Source: Streptomyces sp. NBC_00459 (GTDB lineage Bacteria; Actinomycetota; Actinomycetes; Streptomycetales; Streptomycetaceae). From it: a DNA stretch of 64,000 nucleotides. A program made the position numbers and the translations under genes. The notes under the pieces are model-generated. The model saw only the letters and a list, made by a program, of their open reading frames with translations. It made no database searches and was not told the origin of the DNA. Shown here one piece after another: positions 38,694-48,614 of this stretch; position 1 is the first letter of the stretch; every line of letters starts with the position of its first letter. The stretch is from positions 3,100,001-3,164,000 of the forward strand of contig NZ_CP107903.1 in the NCBI RefSeq assembly GCF_036013955.1, given 5' to 3'.

Positions 38694-40574
38694 CTACTTC
38701 TTGCCCTTGCCCGACCCGGCGTTCTCGTCGCTCGACAGGACGGCGATGAAGGCCTCCTGTGGAACCTCCACAGAGCCCACCATCTTCATCCGCTTCTTGC
38801 CCTCCTTCTGCTTCTCCAGCAGCTTCCGCTTACGCGAGATGTCACCGCCGTAGCACTTGGCGAGAACGTCCTTGCGGATCGCGCGGATGGTCTCGCGGGC
38901 GATGACCCGCGACCCGATGGCCGCCTGGATGGGGATCTCGAAGGCCTGACGCGGGATCAGCTCGCGCAGCTTGGCGACGAGCCGCACCCCGTACGCGTAC
39001 GCCGCGTCCTTGTGGGTGACGGCGGAGAAGGCGTCGACGCGGTCGCCGTGCAGCAGGATGTCGACCTTCACGAGCTGGGCGTCCTGCTCTCCCGTGGGCT
39101 CGTAGTCCAGGGAGGCGTAGCCGCGGGTCTTGGACTTCAGGTTGTCGAAGAAGTCGAAGACGATCTCGGCGAGGGGGAGCGTGTAACGGATCTCGACACG
39201 GTCCTCGGAGAGGTAGTCCATGCCGAGCAGGGTGCCGCGGCGGGTCTGGCAGAGCTCCATGATCGAGCCGATGAACTCGCTGGGAGCGAGGATCGTGGCC
39301 CGGACGACCGGCTCGAAGACCTTGTCGATCTTGCCCTCGGGGAACTCGCTCGGGTTGGTGACCGTGTGCTCCTTCCCGTCCTCCATGATCACGCGGTAGA
39401 CCACGTTGGGCGCGGTGGCGATGAGTTCGAGGTTGAACTCGCGCTCCAGGCGCTCACGGATGACGTCGAGGTGCAGCAGGCCGAGGAAGCCGACGCGGAA
39501 GCCGAAACCGAGGGCCGCGGAGGTCTCCGGCTCGTAGACCAGGGCGGCGTCGTTGAGCTGGAGCTTGTCCAGCGCCTCGCGGAGGTCGGGGTAGTCCGAG
39601 CCGTCCAGCGGATAGAGGCCCGAGAAGACCATCGGCTTGGGGTCCTTGTACCCGCCGAGGGCCTCGGTGGCGCCCTTCTCCTTGCTGGTGATCGTGTCAC
39701 CGACCTTGGACTGACGGACGTCCTTCACGCCGGTGATGATGTAGCCCACCTCGCCGACGCCGATGCCGTCGGCCGGGGTCATCTCGGGCGACGAGACGCC
39801 GATCTCCAGGAGTTCGTGCGTGGCGCCGGTCGACATCATCTTGATGCGCTCGCGCTTGTTGAGCTGGCCGTCGATGACACGGACATACGTGACCACGCCC
39901 CGGTAGGAGTCGTAGACCGAGTCGAAGATCATCGCGCGGGCGGGGGCGTCCTTGACGCCGACCGGGGCCGGGACGTCGCGGACGACCCGGTCCAGCAGCG
40001 CGTCCACCCCGATGCCGGTCTTCGCCGAGACCTTGAGCACGTCCTCGGGCTGGCAGCCGATGAGGTTGGCCAGTTCCTCGGAGAACTTCTCCGGCTGGGC
40101 GGCCGGCAGGTCGATCTTGTTCAGCACCGGGACGATGGTGAGCTCGTTCTCCATCGCCAGGTAGAGGTTGGCGAGGGTCTGGGCCTCGATGCCCTGAGCG
40201 GCGTCGACCAGGAGAACGGTCCCCTCACAGGCCGCGAGCGACCGCGAGACCTCGTACGTGAAGTCGACGTGTCCCGGGGTGTCGATCATGTTCAGGATGT
40301 GAGTCCTGCCCCGACCGCCCCCGTCCCCGTCGGTCGGGGCCCACGGCAGGCGCACCGCCTGGGACTTGATCGTGATGCCGCGCTCGCGCTCGATGTCCAT
40401 GCGGTCGAGGTACTGGGCGCGCATCTGCCGCTGGTCGACCACTCCGGTCAGCTGGAGCATCCGGTCGGCGAGGGTGGACTTGCCGTGGTCGATGTGCGCG
40501 ATGATGCAGAAATTGCGGATCAGAGCCGGGTCGGTACGGCTCGGCTCGGGCACATGGCTAGGGATCGCGGGCAC
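38694..40574 (-). CDS. lepA: Elongation factor 4 (LepA)
   Basis: 626 residues from the GTG at 40574 ([16 protein letters not shown]), which has AGGA about 8 nt upstream; an open frame further upstream is not used. The GTPase motifs are [14 protein letters not shown] (G1), DTPGHVDF (G3) and NKIDLP (G4), followed by EF-G-like domains II, III and V and the LepA-specific C-terminal domain ([28 protein letters not shown] in pieces). EF4 acts on the ribosome, promoting back-translocation or aiding initiation under stress. It diverges from rpsT, the classic actinobacterial pairing. Confidence 0.97.
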   Translation of the reverse strand: MPAIPSHVPEPSRTDPALIRNFCIIAHIDHGKSTLADRMLQLTGVVDQRQMRAQYLDRMDIERERGITIKSQAVRLPWAPTDGDGGGRGRTHILNMIDTPGHVDFTYEVSRSLAACEGTVLLVDAAQGIEAQTLANLYLAMENELTIVPVLNKIDLPAAQPEKFSEELANLIGCQPEDVLKVSAKTGIGVDALLDRVVRDVPAPVGVKDAPARAMIFDSVYDSYRGVVTYVRVIDGQLNKRERIKMMSTGATHELLEIGVSSPEMTPADGIGVGEVGYIITGVKDVRQSKVGDTITSKEKGATEALGGYKDPKPMVFSGLYPLDGSDYPDLREALDKLQLNDAALVYEPETSAALGFGFRVGFLGLLHLDVIRERLEREFNLELIATAPNVVYRVIMEDGKEHTVTNPSEFPEGKIDKVFEPVVRATILAPSEFIGSIMELCQTRRGTLLGMDYLSEDRVEIRYTLPLAEIVFDFFDNLKSKTRGYASLDYEPTGEQDAQLVKVDILLHGDRVDAFSAVTHKDAAYAYGVRLVAKLRELIPRQAFEIPIQAAIGSRVIARETIRAIRKDVLAKCYGGDISRKRKLLEKQKEGKKRMKMVGSVEVPQEAFIAVLSSDENAGSGKGKK

Positions 40575-40715
40575 GCAGGGTCCTGATTCTTGAGGCGTCC
40601 GCAGTGTCTGCGGTCTCGGGTCGGATCGATACGTAGGCTCCATGGTCCCACGGGCGTGGAGCGGGGACCGGTTTGGGTGGGTTCGCGCGGTCCGGGCGGG
40701 TGGCCCGCAGCCGGA

Positions 40716-40745
40716 TTGGGCTGTCCGGAAGCCGACTGGTAGCCT
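40716..40745 (+). promoter_or_regulatory. rpsT promoter
   Basis: TTGGGC (40716-40721), 18-nt spacer, TAGCCT (40740-40745): a good HrdB-type promoter reading toward rpsT. The transcript would start near 40752, giving a leader of about 120 nt. Confidence 0.6.
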
Positions 40746-40826
40746 GGGTCGCTGTGTCTCATGCCCTCTCAGCAGGAGACACACGTGCGGTCAAACGCAG
40801 TGAATCAAAGAAGCAATCAAACGGCG

Positions 40827-40845
40827 CACGAGGCATGCCCTCGTG
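40827..40845 (+). other. Hairpin in the rpsT leader
   Basis: Perfect 7-bp stem CACGAGG/CCTCGTG with a CATGC loop, ending 25 nt before the rpsT GTG start. It may be an S20 autoregulation element by analogy with other ribosomal protein leaders; that is inference only. Confidence 0.35.
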
Positions 40846-40870
40846 TTCCTGAACCTGAAAAGGCTCATTC

Positions 40871-41137
40871 GTGGCGAACATCAAGTCCCAGATCAAGCGG
40901 ATCAAGACCAACGAGAAGGCCCGGCTGCGCAACAAGGCCGTCAAGTCCTCCCTGAAGACCGCAGTCCGCAAGGCCCGCGAGGCCGCTGCCGCGGGTGACG
41001 TCGAGAAGGCCACCGAGGCTCAGCGCGCTGCCGCGCGTCAGCTCGACAAGGCCGTCTCGAAGGGCGTCATCCACAAGAACCAGGCCGCCAACAAGAAGTC
41101 GGCGCTTGCTTCCAAGGTCGCCGCCCTCAAGGGCTGA
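40871..41137 (+). CDS. rpsT: 30S ribosomal protein S20
   Basis: 88 residues, Lys/Ala/Arg rich, with the diagnostic N-terminus [20 protein letters not shown] and C-terminal [21 protein letters not shown]20 binds the 5' domain of 16S rRNA early in 30S assembly. Start GTG at 40871. It is a single-gene transcript with its own promoter and terminator, divergent from lepA. Confidence 0.98.
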   Translation: MANIKSQIKRIKTNEKARLRNKAVKSSLKTAVRKAREAAAAGDVEKATEAQRAAARQLDKAVSKGVIHKNQAANKKSALASKVAALKG

Positions 41138-41277
41138 ACCTCCCTTTCGTTGATCTGATCCAACCGCCGGAAGGACCCAGCGGGCCCTCTCTCCCGCTCC
41201 CACCGGCACCCAGGCTTCACGCACGACCTGCGTTCGCCACGCGGGCGTGAAGCCAAGCAGAACGTTCCACCCGAAGG

Positions 41278-41313
41278 CCCCGTCCCCTGTCCTGCCCCAG
41301 GACAGCGACGGGG
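41278..41313 (+). terminator. rpsT terminator
   Basis: Two-part stem: CCCCGTC/GACGGGG outside and CTGTCCTG/CAGGACAG inside, with a 3-nt loop and followed by TCTTC. It lies about 140 nt after rpsT in the 310-nt spacer before the convergent holA stop; the rest of that spacer is pyrimidine/G-rich with no gene. Confidence 0.7.
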
Positions 41314-41448
41314 TCTTCGGCATGACCGGGCAGTCCTTTTTCAGCCCGTCCGGCGTTTCCCCAGTGGCGGTCCCCTCTGGGGGAGGGATGGGACGGGTAA
41401 GGGTGGCGGGGGCGGGGGCGAGGAAACCCACCCCATACGCCCACCCCC

Positions 41449-42438
41449 CTACCCCCGCCCCCGAGACCGAGCCGCCCGAGCGATCACCACGACCGCCTTC
41501 TCCAACGCGTACTCAGGATCGTCCCCGCCCCCCTTCACTCCCGCATCAGCCACAGCGACCGCCCGCAACGCCTCAGCGACCCCATCCGGAGTCCACCCCC
41601 GCATCTGCTGCCGCACCCGATCGATCTTCCACGGCGGCATCCCCAGCTCCCGCGCGAGATCCGCCGGCCGCCCACCCCGCGCGGAGGACAGCTTGCCGAT
41701 CGCCCGCACCCCCTGGGCCAACGCACTGGTGATCAGCACCGGCGCCACCCCGGTCGACAACGACCACCGCAACGCTTCCAGCGCCTCCGCCGCCCGCCCC
41801 TCGACAGCCCGGTCGGCGACCTCGAAGCTCGACGCCTCGGCCCGCCCCGTGTAGTACCGCCCGACCACAGCCCCGTCGATCGTCCCCTCGACATCCGCGA
41901 CGAGCTGAGTCACCGCGGACGCCAGCTCACGCAGATCACTCCCGATGGAGTCGACGAGCGCCTGACATGCCTCAGGCGTGGCGGATCTCCCCGTCACCCG
42001 GAACTCCGACCGCACGAACGCCAGCCGGTCCGCCGGCTTCGTCATCTTGGGGCACGCCACCTCCCGCGCCCCCACCTTGCGCGCCGCGTCGAGCAGCCCC
42101 TTGCCCTTGACTCCCCCCGCGTGCAGCAGCACGAGGGTGATCTCCTCCGCGGGCGCCCCGAAGTACGCCTTCACGTCCTTGACCGTGTCGGCCGACAGAT
42201 CCTGCGCGTTGCGCACGACCACGACCTTGCGCTCCGCGAAGAGCGACGGACTGGTCAGCTCCGCCAGCGTGCCCGGCTGCAACTGGTCCGAGGTCAGGTC
42301 TCGTACGTCCGTGTCGGCGTCGGCGGCGCGGGCTGCGGCCACCACCTCCTGCACGGCACGGTCGAGCAGGAGGTCCTCCTGGCCCACGGCAAGCGTGACG
42401 GGGGCGAGAGGGTCGTCATGTGCGGTCTTCTTGGCCAT
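41449..42438 (-). CDS. holA: DNA polymerase III delta subunit
   Basis: 329 residues from the ATG at 42438 (MAKKTAHDDPLAPVTLAVGQED); earlier in-frame starts are less likely. The fold is that of clamp-loader delta: LLLDRAVQEVV, FAERKVVVVRNAQDL, LVLLHAGGVKGKGLLDAARK, a SDLRELASAVTQL linker and a C-terminal collar domain (PPWKIDRVRQQMRGWTPDGVAEAL). It opens the beta sliding clamp during loading. It lies close to the comEA-comEC region as in many bacteria, here separated by the 81-residue gene and the N-acetyltransferase gene. Confidence 0.93.
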   Translation of the reverse strand: MAKKTAHDDPLAPVTLAVGQEDLLLDRAVQEVVAAARAADADTDVRDLTSDQLQPGTLAELTSPSLFAERKVVVVRNAQDLSADTVKDVKAYFGAPAEEITLVLLHAGGVKGKGLLDAARKVGAREVACPKMTKPADRLAFVRSEFRVTGRSATPEACQALVDSIGSDLRELASAVTQLVADVEGTIDGAVVGRYYTGRAEASSFEVADRAVEGRAAEALEALRWSLSTGVAPVLITSALAQGVRAIGKLSSARGGRPADLARELGMPPWKIDRVRQQMRGWTPDGVAEALRAVAVADAGVKGGGDDPEYALEKAVVVIARAARSRGRG

Positions 42439-42565
42439 CCCCGAAAGCATCCCACGAGCCACTGACAACGCCGCCGCCCACCAGGCTCACCGAAGCCTCC
42501 GGCAGACCGATGTCCGGTGGACCGACATGGCCACCGCCACGACTCCGACTGCGGCTCCTCACGAA

Positions 42566-42811
42566 CTACGGCTCCTCCCGCCACCCCTCCCACTCGCCCA
42601 CGAACTCGTCCAGCTCCTTCGGGTCCAGCCGCCCCGGCTCGTCCCGCAGCACCACAAGCCACTGCGCGTCCTCCGCGTCGTCCTCACCGGCCAGGGCATC
42701 CCGTACGAGCTGCGGCTCCTCATCGAGGCCGAACCGGTCACGCAGCGCCTCCACCACGTCCTCGGCGGCATCACGGTCGGGCAGCACCAGTACATGTCTC
42801 ACATCGCTCAC
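42566..42811 (-). CDS. Small acidic protein of unknown function
   Basis: 81 residues from the GTG at 42811 (VSDVRHVLVLPDRDAAEDVVEALRDRFG). It is acidic, with an alternating helix-strand pattern like a small ferredoxin-like alpha/beta fold: a strand HVLVLP, helix DAAEDVVEALRDRF, strand QWLVVLRDE and helix DPKELDEFVGEWEGW. There is no signal peptide, cysteine or known catalytic motif. It lies between holA and the N-acetyltransferase gene, with which it may be co-transcribed. The ribosome site is weak. Function unknown. Confidence 0.7.
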   Translation of the reverse strand: MSDVRHVLVLPDRDAAEDVVEALRDRFGLDEEPQLVRDALAGEDDAEDAQWLVVLRDEPGRLDPKELDEFVGEWEGWREEP

Positions 42812-42869
42812 GGAGACATTTTCCGCTACCCCGAACCCCGGTCCAGCCGCTTCAGCCGGCCCATTCGCC

Positions 42870-43715
42870 TCAGTCGTCCCCGCCCGGTCCCCGAACCGTC
42901 GGCACACCCGCCACCTCGATCCCGAACCGCTCCCGGTACACGGAGAGCACCTCGCTGTCCGCCCCCAGCTCCGTCATCTCCTTCTCCCCGTCCGGCGCCG
43001 TCACCGTGAGACTCCGGCCGCTGAGCGTGATCCTCCCGCCGTCCTCCGTGACCCGCGAACAGACCAGGGACTTCGTGAAGTGCGACTCCGGCGAGGTGCT
43101 GTGCCACCAGGCCCCCGCCACGAAGTCCCCGAGCACCCGGGACCGCAGCTCCAGCCGGTACCGACGGCTGCCGTCCCTGACCACGTCCAGGTCGCCCGAG
43201 CCCGTGCCCGTGTCCGCCCCACCACCCCGTGCTCCCGCCCCGTCCGGCCCCGCCTCGACGATCCTGAACGTGCCGCCCGGATCCTCCTGCTCGCTCCGCT
43301 GCCCGATCGCCAGCGGACAGTGGCTGTGCGCCCCGAAGCCCACGTCGACCAGCCAGTCGCCGCCGTCCCCCGTCCGTACCCGCAGCGCGAGATGGTCGTA
43401 GGGGATCCCGAGCCGCTCCTCGTCGCCGTACACCCGCGCCGCGAGCAGCGTGACATCGAAGCCCAGTGCCGTGAGCAACGCCCCGAAGACGCCGTTCAGT
43501 TCGTAGCAGAACCCGCCCCTGCGAGCGCCCACCACCTTGTCGAACAGCCGGTTCTCCTCCAGGACGATGTCCTCGCCGAGGTGGATCGAGAGGTTCTCGA
43601 AGGGCACCGACACCAGGTGCCGCAGTTGCAGCTCGCGCAGAGCGTCGAGGGTGGGCGACGCCGGGCGTTCTGCGCCCAGCCGACGGAGGTAGGCATCAGC
43701 CTGTGCGGAGTTCAT
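42870..43715 (-). CDS. Arylamine N-acetyltransferase
   Basis: 281 residues, normal for bacterial NATs. The catalytic triad is visible: Cys in ARRGGFCYELN (about 71), His in IPYDHLALRV (about 107), Asp in WLVDVGFG (about 124). VSVPFENLSIHLG is the conserved N-terminal segment. It transfers acetyl from acetyl-CoA to arylamines or hydrazines. A Gly/Asp-rich stretch near residues 155-175 looks like an extended loop. The ATG at 43715 lies 4 nt from the comEC stop, so it may be read from the com promoter. Confidence 0.93.
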   Translation of the reverse strand: MNSAQADAYLRRLGAERPASPTLDALRELQLRHLVSVPFENLSIHLGEDIVLEENRLFDKVVGARRGGFCYELNGVFGALLTALGFDVTLLAARVYGDEERLGIPYDHLALRVRTGDGGDWLVDVGFGAHSHCPLAIGQRSEQEDPGGTFRIVEAGPDGAGARGGGADTGTGSGDLDVVRDGSRRYRLELRSRVLGDFVAGAWWHSTSPESHFTKSLVCSRVTEDGGRITLSGRSLTVTAPDGEKEMTELGADSEVLSVYRERFGIEVAGVPTVRGPGGDD

Positions 43716-43719
43716 GGCC

Positions 43720-46395
43720 TCAGTTTCTCGCCACCCGCAGCTCCCGGCCCGCGCCGACGACCGCCAAGGCTCCGTCCTCGTCTGTCCGCAGCACCACCGC
43801 ACCCCCGTCCCTGAGCGCCGCCACCGTGCTGGGAGCGGGGTGCCCGTACGTGTTGTCCGCGCCGCACGAGATGAGCGCCAGCCTCGGAGCCGCCACTCGT
43901 ATGAGGTCGGGGTCCTGATAGGCCGACCCGTGGTGGGCGACCTTGAGGACGTCCACGGCACGCACCTGTGCAGCCGCCGGCGAGCTCAACAGCGCACGCT
44001 GGGCCGGGGGTTCGAGGTCCCCGAGGAGCAGCAGGCGCATCCCGGCCGACCGTACGAGCAGCGTGACACTGGCGTCGTTGGCGCCCTCCGGCTCGGGGGC
44101 CGGGGCCGGCCTCGGCCACAGCACCTCCCAGTCGAGGTCACCCGTCCGCCGCCGCTCACCGGCGACGGCACGCGTCACCGGGATGCGCCGGGCCGCCGCC
44201 TCCCTCAGCACGAACTCGGCCTGGTCCTCGGGCTCCTCGAACCCGGTTGTCTCGATCGCGCCGACCGGGCGGCCGCGCAGTACGCCGGGCAGCCCCGCGA
44301 CGTGGTCCGCGTGGAAGTGGGTGAGAATCACGAGGGGCACCTTGGTGATGCCGAGTTCGCGCAGACAGTGGTCGACCAGTGCCGGGTCGGGTCCGGCGTC
44401 CACGACCACACCGGTGCCTTCCCCTGCCGCGAGCACGGTCGCGTCGCCCTGCCCCACGTCGCACATGGCGAACCTCCACCCCGGCGGCGGCCATCCCGTG
44501 ATCACCCTGGTCAGCGGCGTCGGCCGCATCACCACCAGGAGCAGCAGTACCCCGCAGACCGCGCACCACCATGGATGCTTCAGCAGGCGCGCGCCGACGA
44601 ACACGACCAGCACCACGCACAGCCCCAGCAGCAGCGCGCCCGGCCAGCTGCCCGGCCAGTCCACTCCCCCGCCGGGCAGTTCCGCTCCCGTACGGGCGAT
44701 GTCCACGATCCATCCCGCGGGCCAACTCGCGCCCCAGGCCAGCATCCTGGCCACCGGCATCGCCACCGGGGCGGTGGCCAGCGCCGCGAAGCCCAGCACG
44801 GTGGCCGGGGCGACGGCGAACTCCGCGAGCAGGTTGCACGGGACCGCCACCAGGCTCACCCGCGCCGACAGTACGGCCACGACGGGCGCGCACACGGCCT
44901 GCGCCGCACCGGCCGCTGCCAGTGCCTCGGCCAGCCGCGGCGGCACCCCGCGTCTGCGCAACGCCGGGCTCCAGCGGGGCGCGAGGGTGAGGAGTGCGCC
45001 GGTGGCGAGGACGGAGAGCAGGAAGCCGTAACTCCGTGCCAGCCAGGGGTCGTACAGCACCAGCAGCAGAACCGCTGTCGCCAGGGCCGGGACCAGTGAC
45101 CGGCGGCGCCCGGTCGCGAGGGCGAGCAGCGCGACGGAGCCGCAGGCCGCGGCCCGCAGCACACTCGGGTCGGGTCTGCACACGACGACGAATCCCAGAG
45201 TGAGTGCGCCGCCGAGCAGCGCGGTCGCACGGAGGGAGATACCCAGACGGGGTGCGAGACCGCGCCGTTCGACCTGCTGGGCAAGCGCGGGCGGGCCGAC
45301 GAGCAGGGCGAGGAGGATGGTGAAATTCGCCCCGCTGACAGCCATCAGATGTGTGAGGTCGGTCTCCTTGAACGCCTCGTCGAGCTCGGGTGTGACGCGT
45401 GAGGTGTCCCCGACGACCAGCCCGGGCAACAGCGCCCGCGCGTCCGCAGGCAGGTCCTCGGTGGCATCCCGCAAGCCCGCGCGCAGCCGCCCCGCGAACC
45501 GCTGTGCCGCCGACGGCTCCCTCACCACCTCCGGCGCCGCCCGGTCCCGTACCCGCAGCACGGCCGCGACCCGGTCACCGCCCGTCAACGCGGGCACGAG
45601 CCGTCCGGTCACCCGCAGCCGTGTGGACGGCAACAGCCCCAGCCAGGGCGAACGCTCCGGCCCGTCCACCGCTTTCGCCGCCGCCCGGCCGAACGGTCCC
45701 GTCCTCTTCGGATTCGCGCCCGCGTCGACGGTCACGAGCACAGGTGTCCGCGTCACCACCGAGCTCCCGTCCGTCTCCTCGACGCGTCGGACATCGGCGT
45801 CGAGCAGTACGGCGGTCGGCAGGGCATGGGCGCCCTGGACGCGGGGCCGGGTGAGCCTCGGATCGGAGGTGACCTCCAACTCGGCCGTCACATGGGCGTA
45901 CTGGCGCGCCAACCCCGGCACCGGCCCCCGCCGCAGATCTGCCCCGTGCAGCCCGGCGGAGACGGCGGCCGCGGCGACACAGAGCAGCACTGCAGCCACG
46001 GAAAACCGGGACCAGGTGCCCCACCGGGGCTCTCCCGCCGACGGGAGACCGGGTCGTCCGGAAGAACGGCGGACGAGCAGGAGCAAGCCCGCCACGACCG
46101 AACAGACGGCCGCGAAACCGGTGGCCCGACCGGGCGAGGTGTCCAGCGCCAGTGCCGCCGTCGCCCAGGCTGCCAGTGCGGGCGGCACCAACCGCAGGTC
46201 CGTCGGCCCTTCCTGCCGGGGATGGGCATCCCCCAGCCGTTTCCCCGAGGCCGCGTGCACGGACCGCCGGGCGCGAGGTGCTCGACGGGCGGGGGTGATC
46301 CGGTCGTCGAGCGTGCGGGACTCTTCTCGCGCGGGCCCGGCCACCTCATGCCCGGGCGGGCCTTCGGATTCCGATGTGTGCGGAAGACGGCTCAT
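43720..46395 (-). CDS. comEC: ComEC/Rec2-type DNA channel protein
   Basis: 891 residues. An N-terminal membrane part with several hydrophobic helices (about 50-110), an OB-like extracellular domain (VTAELEVTSDPR), a Competence domain with many helices (about 300-610; AVSGANFTILLALL, LLVLYDPWLARSYGFLLSVLATGALL in pieces) and a C-terminal metallo-beta-lactamase domain with HFHADHVAGLPG. In competent bacteria ComEC forms the inner-membrane channel for single-stranded DNA; the MBL domain is thought to degrade the other strand. The ATG at 46395 overlaps the comEA stop by 4 nt. Natural transformation is not established in Streptomyces, so its use there is unclear. Confidence 0.92.
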   Translation of the reverse strand: MSRLPHTSESEGPPGHEVAGPAREESRTLDDRITPARRAPRARRSVHAASGKRLGDAHPRQEGPTDLRLVPPALAAWATAALALDTSPGRATGFAAVCSVVAGLLLLVRRSSGRPGLPSAGEPRWGTWSRFSVAAVLLCVAAAAVSAGLHGADLRRGPVPGLARQYAHVTAELEVTSDPRLTRPRVQGAHALPTAVLLDADVRRVEETDGSSVVTRTPVLVTVDAGANPKRTGPFGRAAAKAVDGPERSPWLGLLPSTRLRVTGRLVPALTGGDRVAAVLRVRDRAAPEVVREPSAAQRFAGRLRAGLRDATEDLPADARALLPGLVVGDTSRVTPELDEAFKETDLTHLMAVSGANFTILLALLVGPPALAQQVERRGLAPRLGISLRATALLGGALTLGFVVVCRPDPSVLRAAACGSVALLALATGRRRSLVPALATAVLLLVLYDPWLARSYGFLLSVLATGALLTLAPRWSPALRRRGVPPRLAEALAAAGAAQAVCAPVVAVLSARVSLVAVPCNLLAEFAVAPATVLGFAALATAPVAMPVARMLAWGASWPAGWIVDIARTGAELPGGGVDWPGSWPGALLLGLCVVLVVFVGARLLKHPWWCAVCGVLLLLVVMRPTPLTRVITGWPPPGWRFAMCDVGQGDATVLAAGEGTGVVVDAGPDPALVDHCLRELGITKVPLVILTHFHADHVAGLPGVLRGRPVGAIETTGFEEPEDQAEFVLREAAARRIPVTRAVAGERRRTGDLDWEVLWPRPAPAPEPEGANDASVTLLVRSAGMRLLLLGDLEPPAQRALLSSPAAAQVRAVDVLKVAHHGSAYQDPDLIRVAAPRLALISCGADNTYGHPAPSTVAALRDGGAVVLRTDEDGALAVVGAGRELRVARN

Positions 46396-47519
46396 GGCTG
46401 CACAAGGTTTCGCAGATCGGCGAAGCGACGGTCGCCGATGCCGTTCACGTCGCGCAGCTCGTCCACGGACCGGTATCCGCCGTGCTGGGTGCGGTAGTCG
46501 ATGATGTGCTGCGCCAGCACAGGGCCGACACCCGGCAAGGTGTCGAGCTGATCCGTGGTGGCCGTGTTCAACGAAACAGGCGCCGCCGGGCCGGCCCCAG
46601 CCCCGCCCATGGAGCCGCCCGCGCCCCCGCCACCCGAGCCCGCCACACCGCCCACGACCGCCCCCGCCCCCGGTACGACGGGCACGGCCCCTCCGACCAC
46701 CACCTGTTCGCCGTCCACGAGGAACCGCGCGCGGTTGAGCCCGTCGGTCTTCGTACCGGGACGCACCCCGCCCGCGGCTCGCAGGGCGTCGGCGACCCTG
46801 GATCCGGCCGGCAGCCGATGAACCCCCGGCTCACGCACCTTGCCGCTCACGTCCACCACGATCTGGGCCCCGGCTGTTCCCACGACGCCCCGGGGACCGG
46901 CCGCGCCACCCGCCCGCACCGCCTCGAACGGAGCCGCCGCCCGCACCACCTCCGGCGCCCGTACCGGCTGGGCACGACCGGTCCAGAAGTGCTGTGCGGC
47001 GAGCACCGCGGCAGCGACCAGAACCACCGTGAGCGCCACCACGCTCCGCCGCTCCAGACCGCACCGCACCTGCAACCACACCGGCATGCGCTCCCGCACC
47101 GCAAGCCCGGCCCGCTCCTGCCAGAGCCCGGCGGCCGGACCGCCCACGGCACCGACGTCAGCAGCGCTACCGCTGTCCACGAGAGCAGTCGCGACGACGG
47201 TGTCCCCGCCGATGTCCGCACCCTCACCGGAAACCCCACGCCCGGCCGCCGGCCTCGGGAAGCGCGCCCTCTCCCCTCCGGCCACCACCTCCGCATCCCG
47301 CTCACCGCCCGGTGGCCCCTTCCCCAACTCCCTTCGTTCCAGTGCTTGTTCACCGAAGAGCACCTCCGCTCGCCGGCGGATCTCGTCGGCCGACGCCTGA
47401 TGCTGCCGGTCCCGGCTGCGGGGCCGCCGGCGGCCGTGGCGGACGCGGCCGTCGGACATCGGGCCACGGCCCGGGCCGCTGGTCGGAGTGGTCGTGTGTG
47501 AACGTGATCGAAGTGCCAT
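46392..47519 (-). CDS. comEA: ComEA-type DNA-binding protein
   Basis: 375 residues from the ATG at 47519; the ribosome site is weak and the start is uncertain. A long, poorly conserved N-terminal part (about 1-145) precedes one membrane anchor (VVALTVVLVAAAVLAAQHFW). Then comes a SLBB domain (GAQIVVDVSGKVREPGVHRL ... ALRAAGGVRPGT), a Gly/Ala/Pro linker, and a helix-hairpin-helix pair at the C-terminus (SLNTATTDQLDTLPGVGPVLAQHIIDYR and DVNGIGDRRFADLRN) that binds double-stranded DNA. It presents DNA outside the membrane to ComEC, with which it is translationally coupled. Confidence 0.9.
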   Translation of the reverse strand: MALRSRSHTTTPTSGPGRGPMSDGRVRHGRRRPRSRDRQHQASADEIRRRAEVLFGEQALERRELGKGPPGGERDAEVVAGGERARFPRPAAGRGVSGEGADIGGDTVVATALVDSGSAADVGAVGGPAAGLWQERAGLAVRERMPVWLQVRCGLERRSVVALTVVLVAAAVLAAQHFWTGRAQPVRAPEVVRAAAPFEAVRAGGAAGPRGVVGTAGAQIVVDVSGKVREPGVHRLPAGSRVADALRAAGGVRPGTKTDGLNRARFLVDGEQVVVGGAVPVVPGAGAVVGGVAGSGGGGAGGSMGGAGAGPAAPVSLNTATTDQLDTLPGVGPVLAQHIIDYRTQHGGYRSVDELRDVNGIGDRRFADLRNLVQP

Positions 47520-47687
47520 GCGCCGAGGATGGGGCAATCCACCACACTCGCGATGATCTTGCTCAATTCCGGTGGACAACCGGCCGGTTGTGGATAACTC
47601 CGTCACCCACACGGGTTCTGCGCACAAGCAGAGTCCCGTCCCAAGAGCCCCACAGGGCCCATGGAGGCCACAGGCCCACAGGGCACC

Positions 47688-48533
47688 TCACCGAGGCGAG
47701 ACAACCACTCCGAGCAGCCCAGGCCCCGTATGAGCCCCGATCACCGCCCCGATCTCGCTCACATGCAGCTCGGCCAGCCCCGGCACCCGTTCCCGCAACC
47801 GGTCCGCGAGCGCCGCTGCCCGGTCGGGGGCCGCCAGATGGTGAACGGCGATGTCGACCTGCGCGCCGCCCGCCTGCTCGGCGACGATCTCCTCCAGACG
47901 GGCGATGGCCTTGGACGCCGTCCGCACCTTCTCCCGCAGCTCGATACGGCCGCCGTCCAGCTGCAGCAGCGGCTTCACGGCGAGGGCCGAGCCGAGGAGG
48001 GCCTGCGCGGCGCCGATCCGGCCGCCCCGGCGCAGATAGTCGAGAGTGTCGACGTAGAAGTAGGCGGACGTGCTCGCGGCCCGCTTCTCCGCGGCGGTGA
48101 CGGCCTCGTCCACCGTGCCGCCCGCTTCCGCCGCCTCGGCCGCGGCCAGTGCGCAGAACCCCAGAGCCATCGCCACCATGCCGGTGTCCACCACCCGTAC
48201 GGGCACCGGCGCCTCACGGGCCGCCAGGACAGCCGCGTCGTACGTGCCCGAGAACTCGGCGGAGAGATGCAGCGAGACGATGCCGGTGGCGCCGGACTCG
48301 GCGACCTTGCGGTAGGTCTCCGCGAAGAGCTGGGGGCTGGGGCGCGAGGTGGTGACGGATCGGCGCTTCTGGAGTGCCTGGGCCAGGGACCGGGCCGAGA
48401 TCTCGGTGCCCTCTTCGAATGCCCGGTCACCGATGACCACGGTCAGCGGCACCGCGATGATGCCGTGGCGCTCCATCGTCCGCGGCGGCAGGTAGGCCGT
48501 TGAATCGGTGACGATCGCGACATGGCGGGACAT
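47688..48533 (-). CDS. DegV family fatty acid-binding protein
   Basis: 281 residues, the family size. DegV signatures: AIVTDSTAYLPP at the N-terminus, SVTTSRPSPQLFAETY, and the RRGGRIGAAQALLGSALAVKPLL segment in the second domain. DegV/FakB proteins bind a fatty acid in a deep pocket; in Firmicutes they present it to the FakA kinase, but no FakA partner is nearby. The ATG at 48533 gives MSRHVAIVTDS. It is upstream of comEA in the same direction with about 170 nt between. Confidence 0.92.
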   Translation of the reverse strand: MSRHVAIVTDSTAYLPPRTMERHGIIAVPLTVVIGDRAFEEGTEISARSLAQALQKRRSVTTSRPSPQLFAETYRKVAESGATGIVSLHLSAEFSGTYDAAVLAAREAPVPVRVVDTGMVAMALGFCALAAAEAAEAGGTVDEAVTAAEKRAASTSAYFYVDTLDYLRRGGRIGAAQALLGSALAVKPLLQLDGGRIELREKVRTASKAIARLEEIVAEQAGGAQVDIAVHHLAAPDRAAALADRLRERVPGLAELHVSEIGAVIGAHTGPGLLGVVVSPR

Positions 48534-48614
48534 GAGCTGGAGGTTACCTGCCGTAGCTCGTGGGCGGCAGGCCGCCCCTTTCACCTGCGACGGGACCGGA
48601 GTCGGCCCGCCGGA

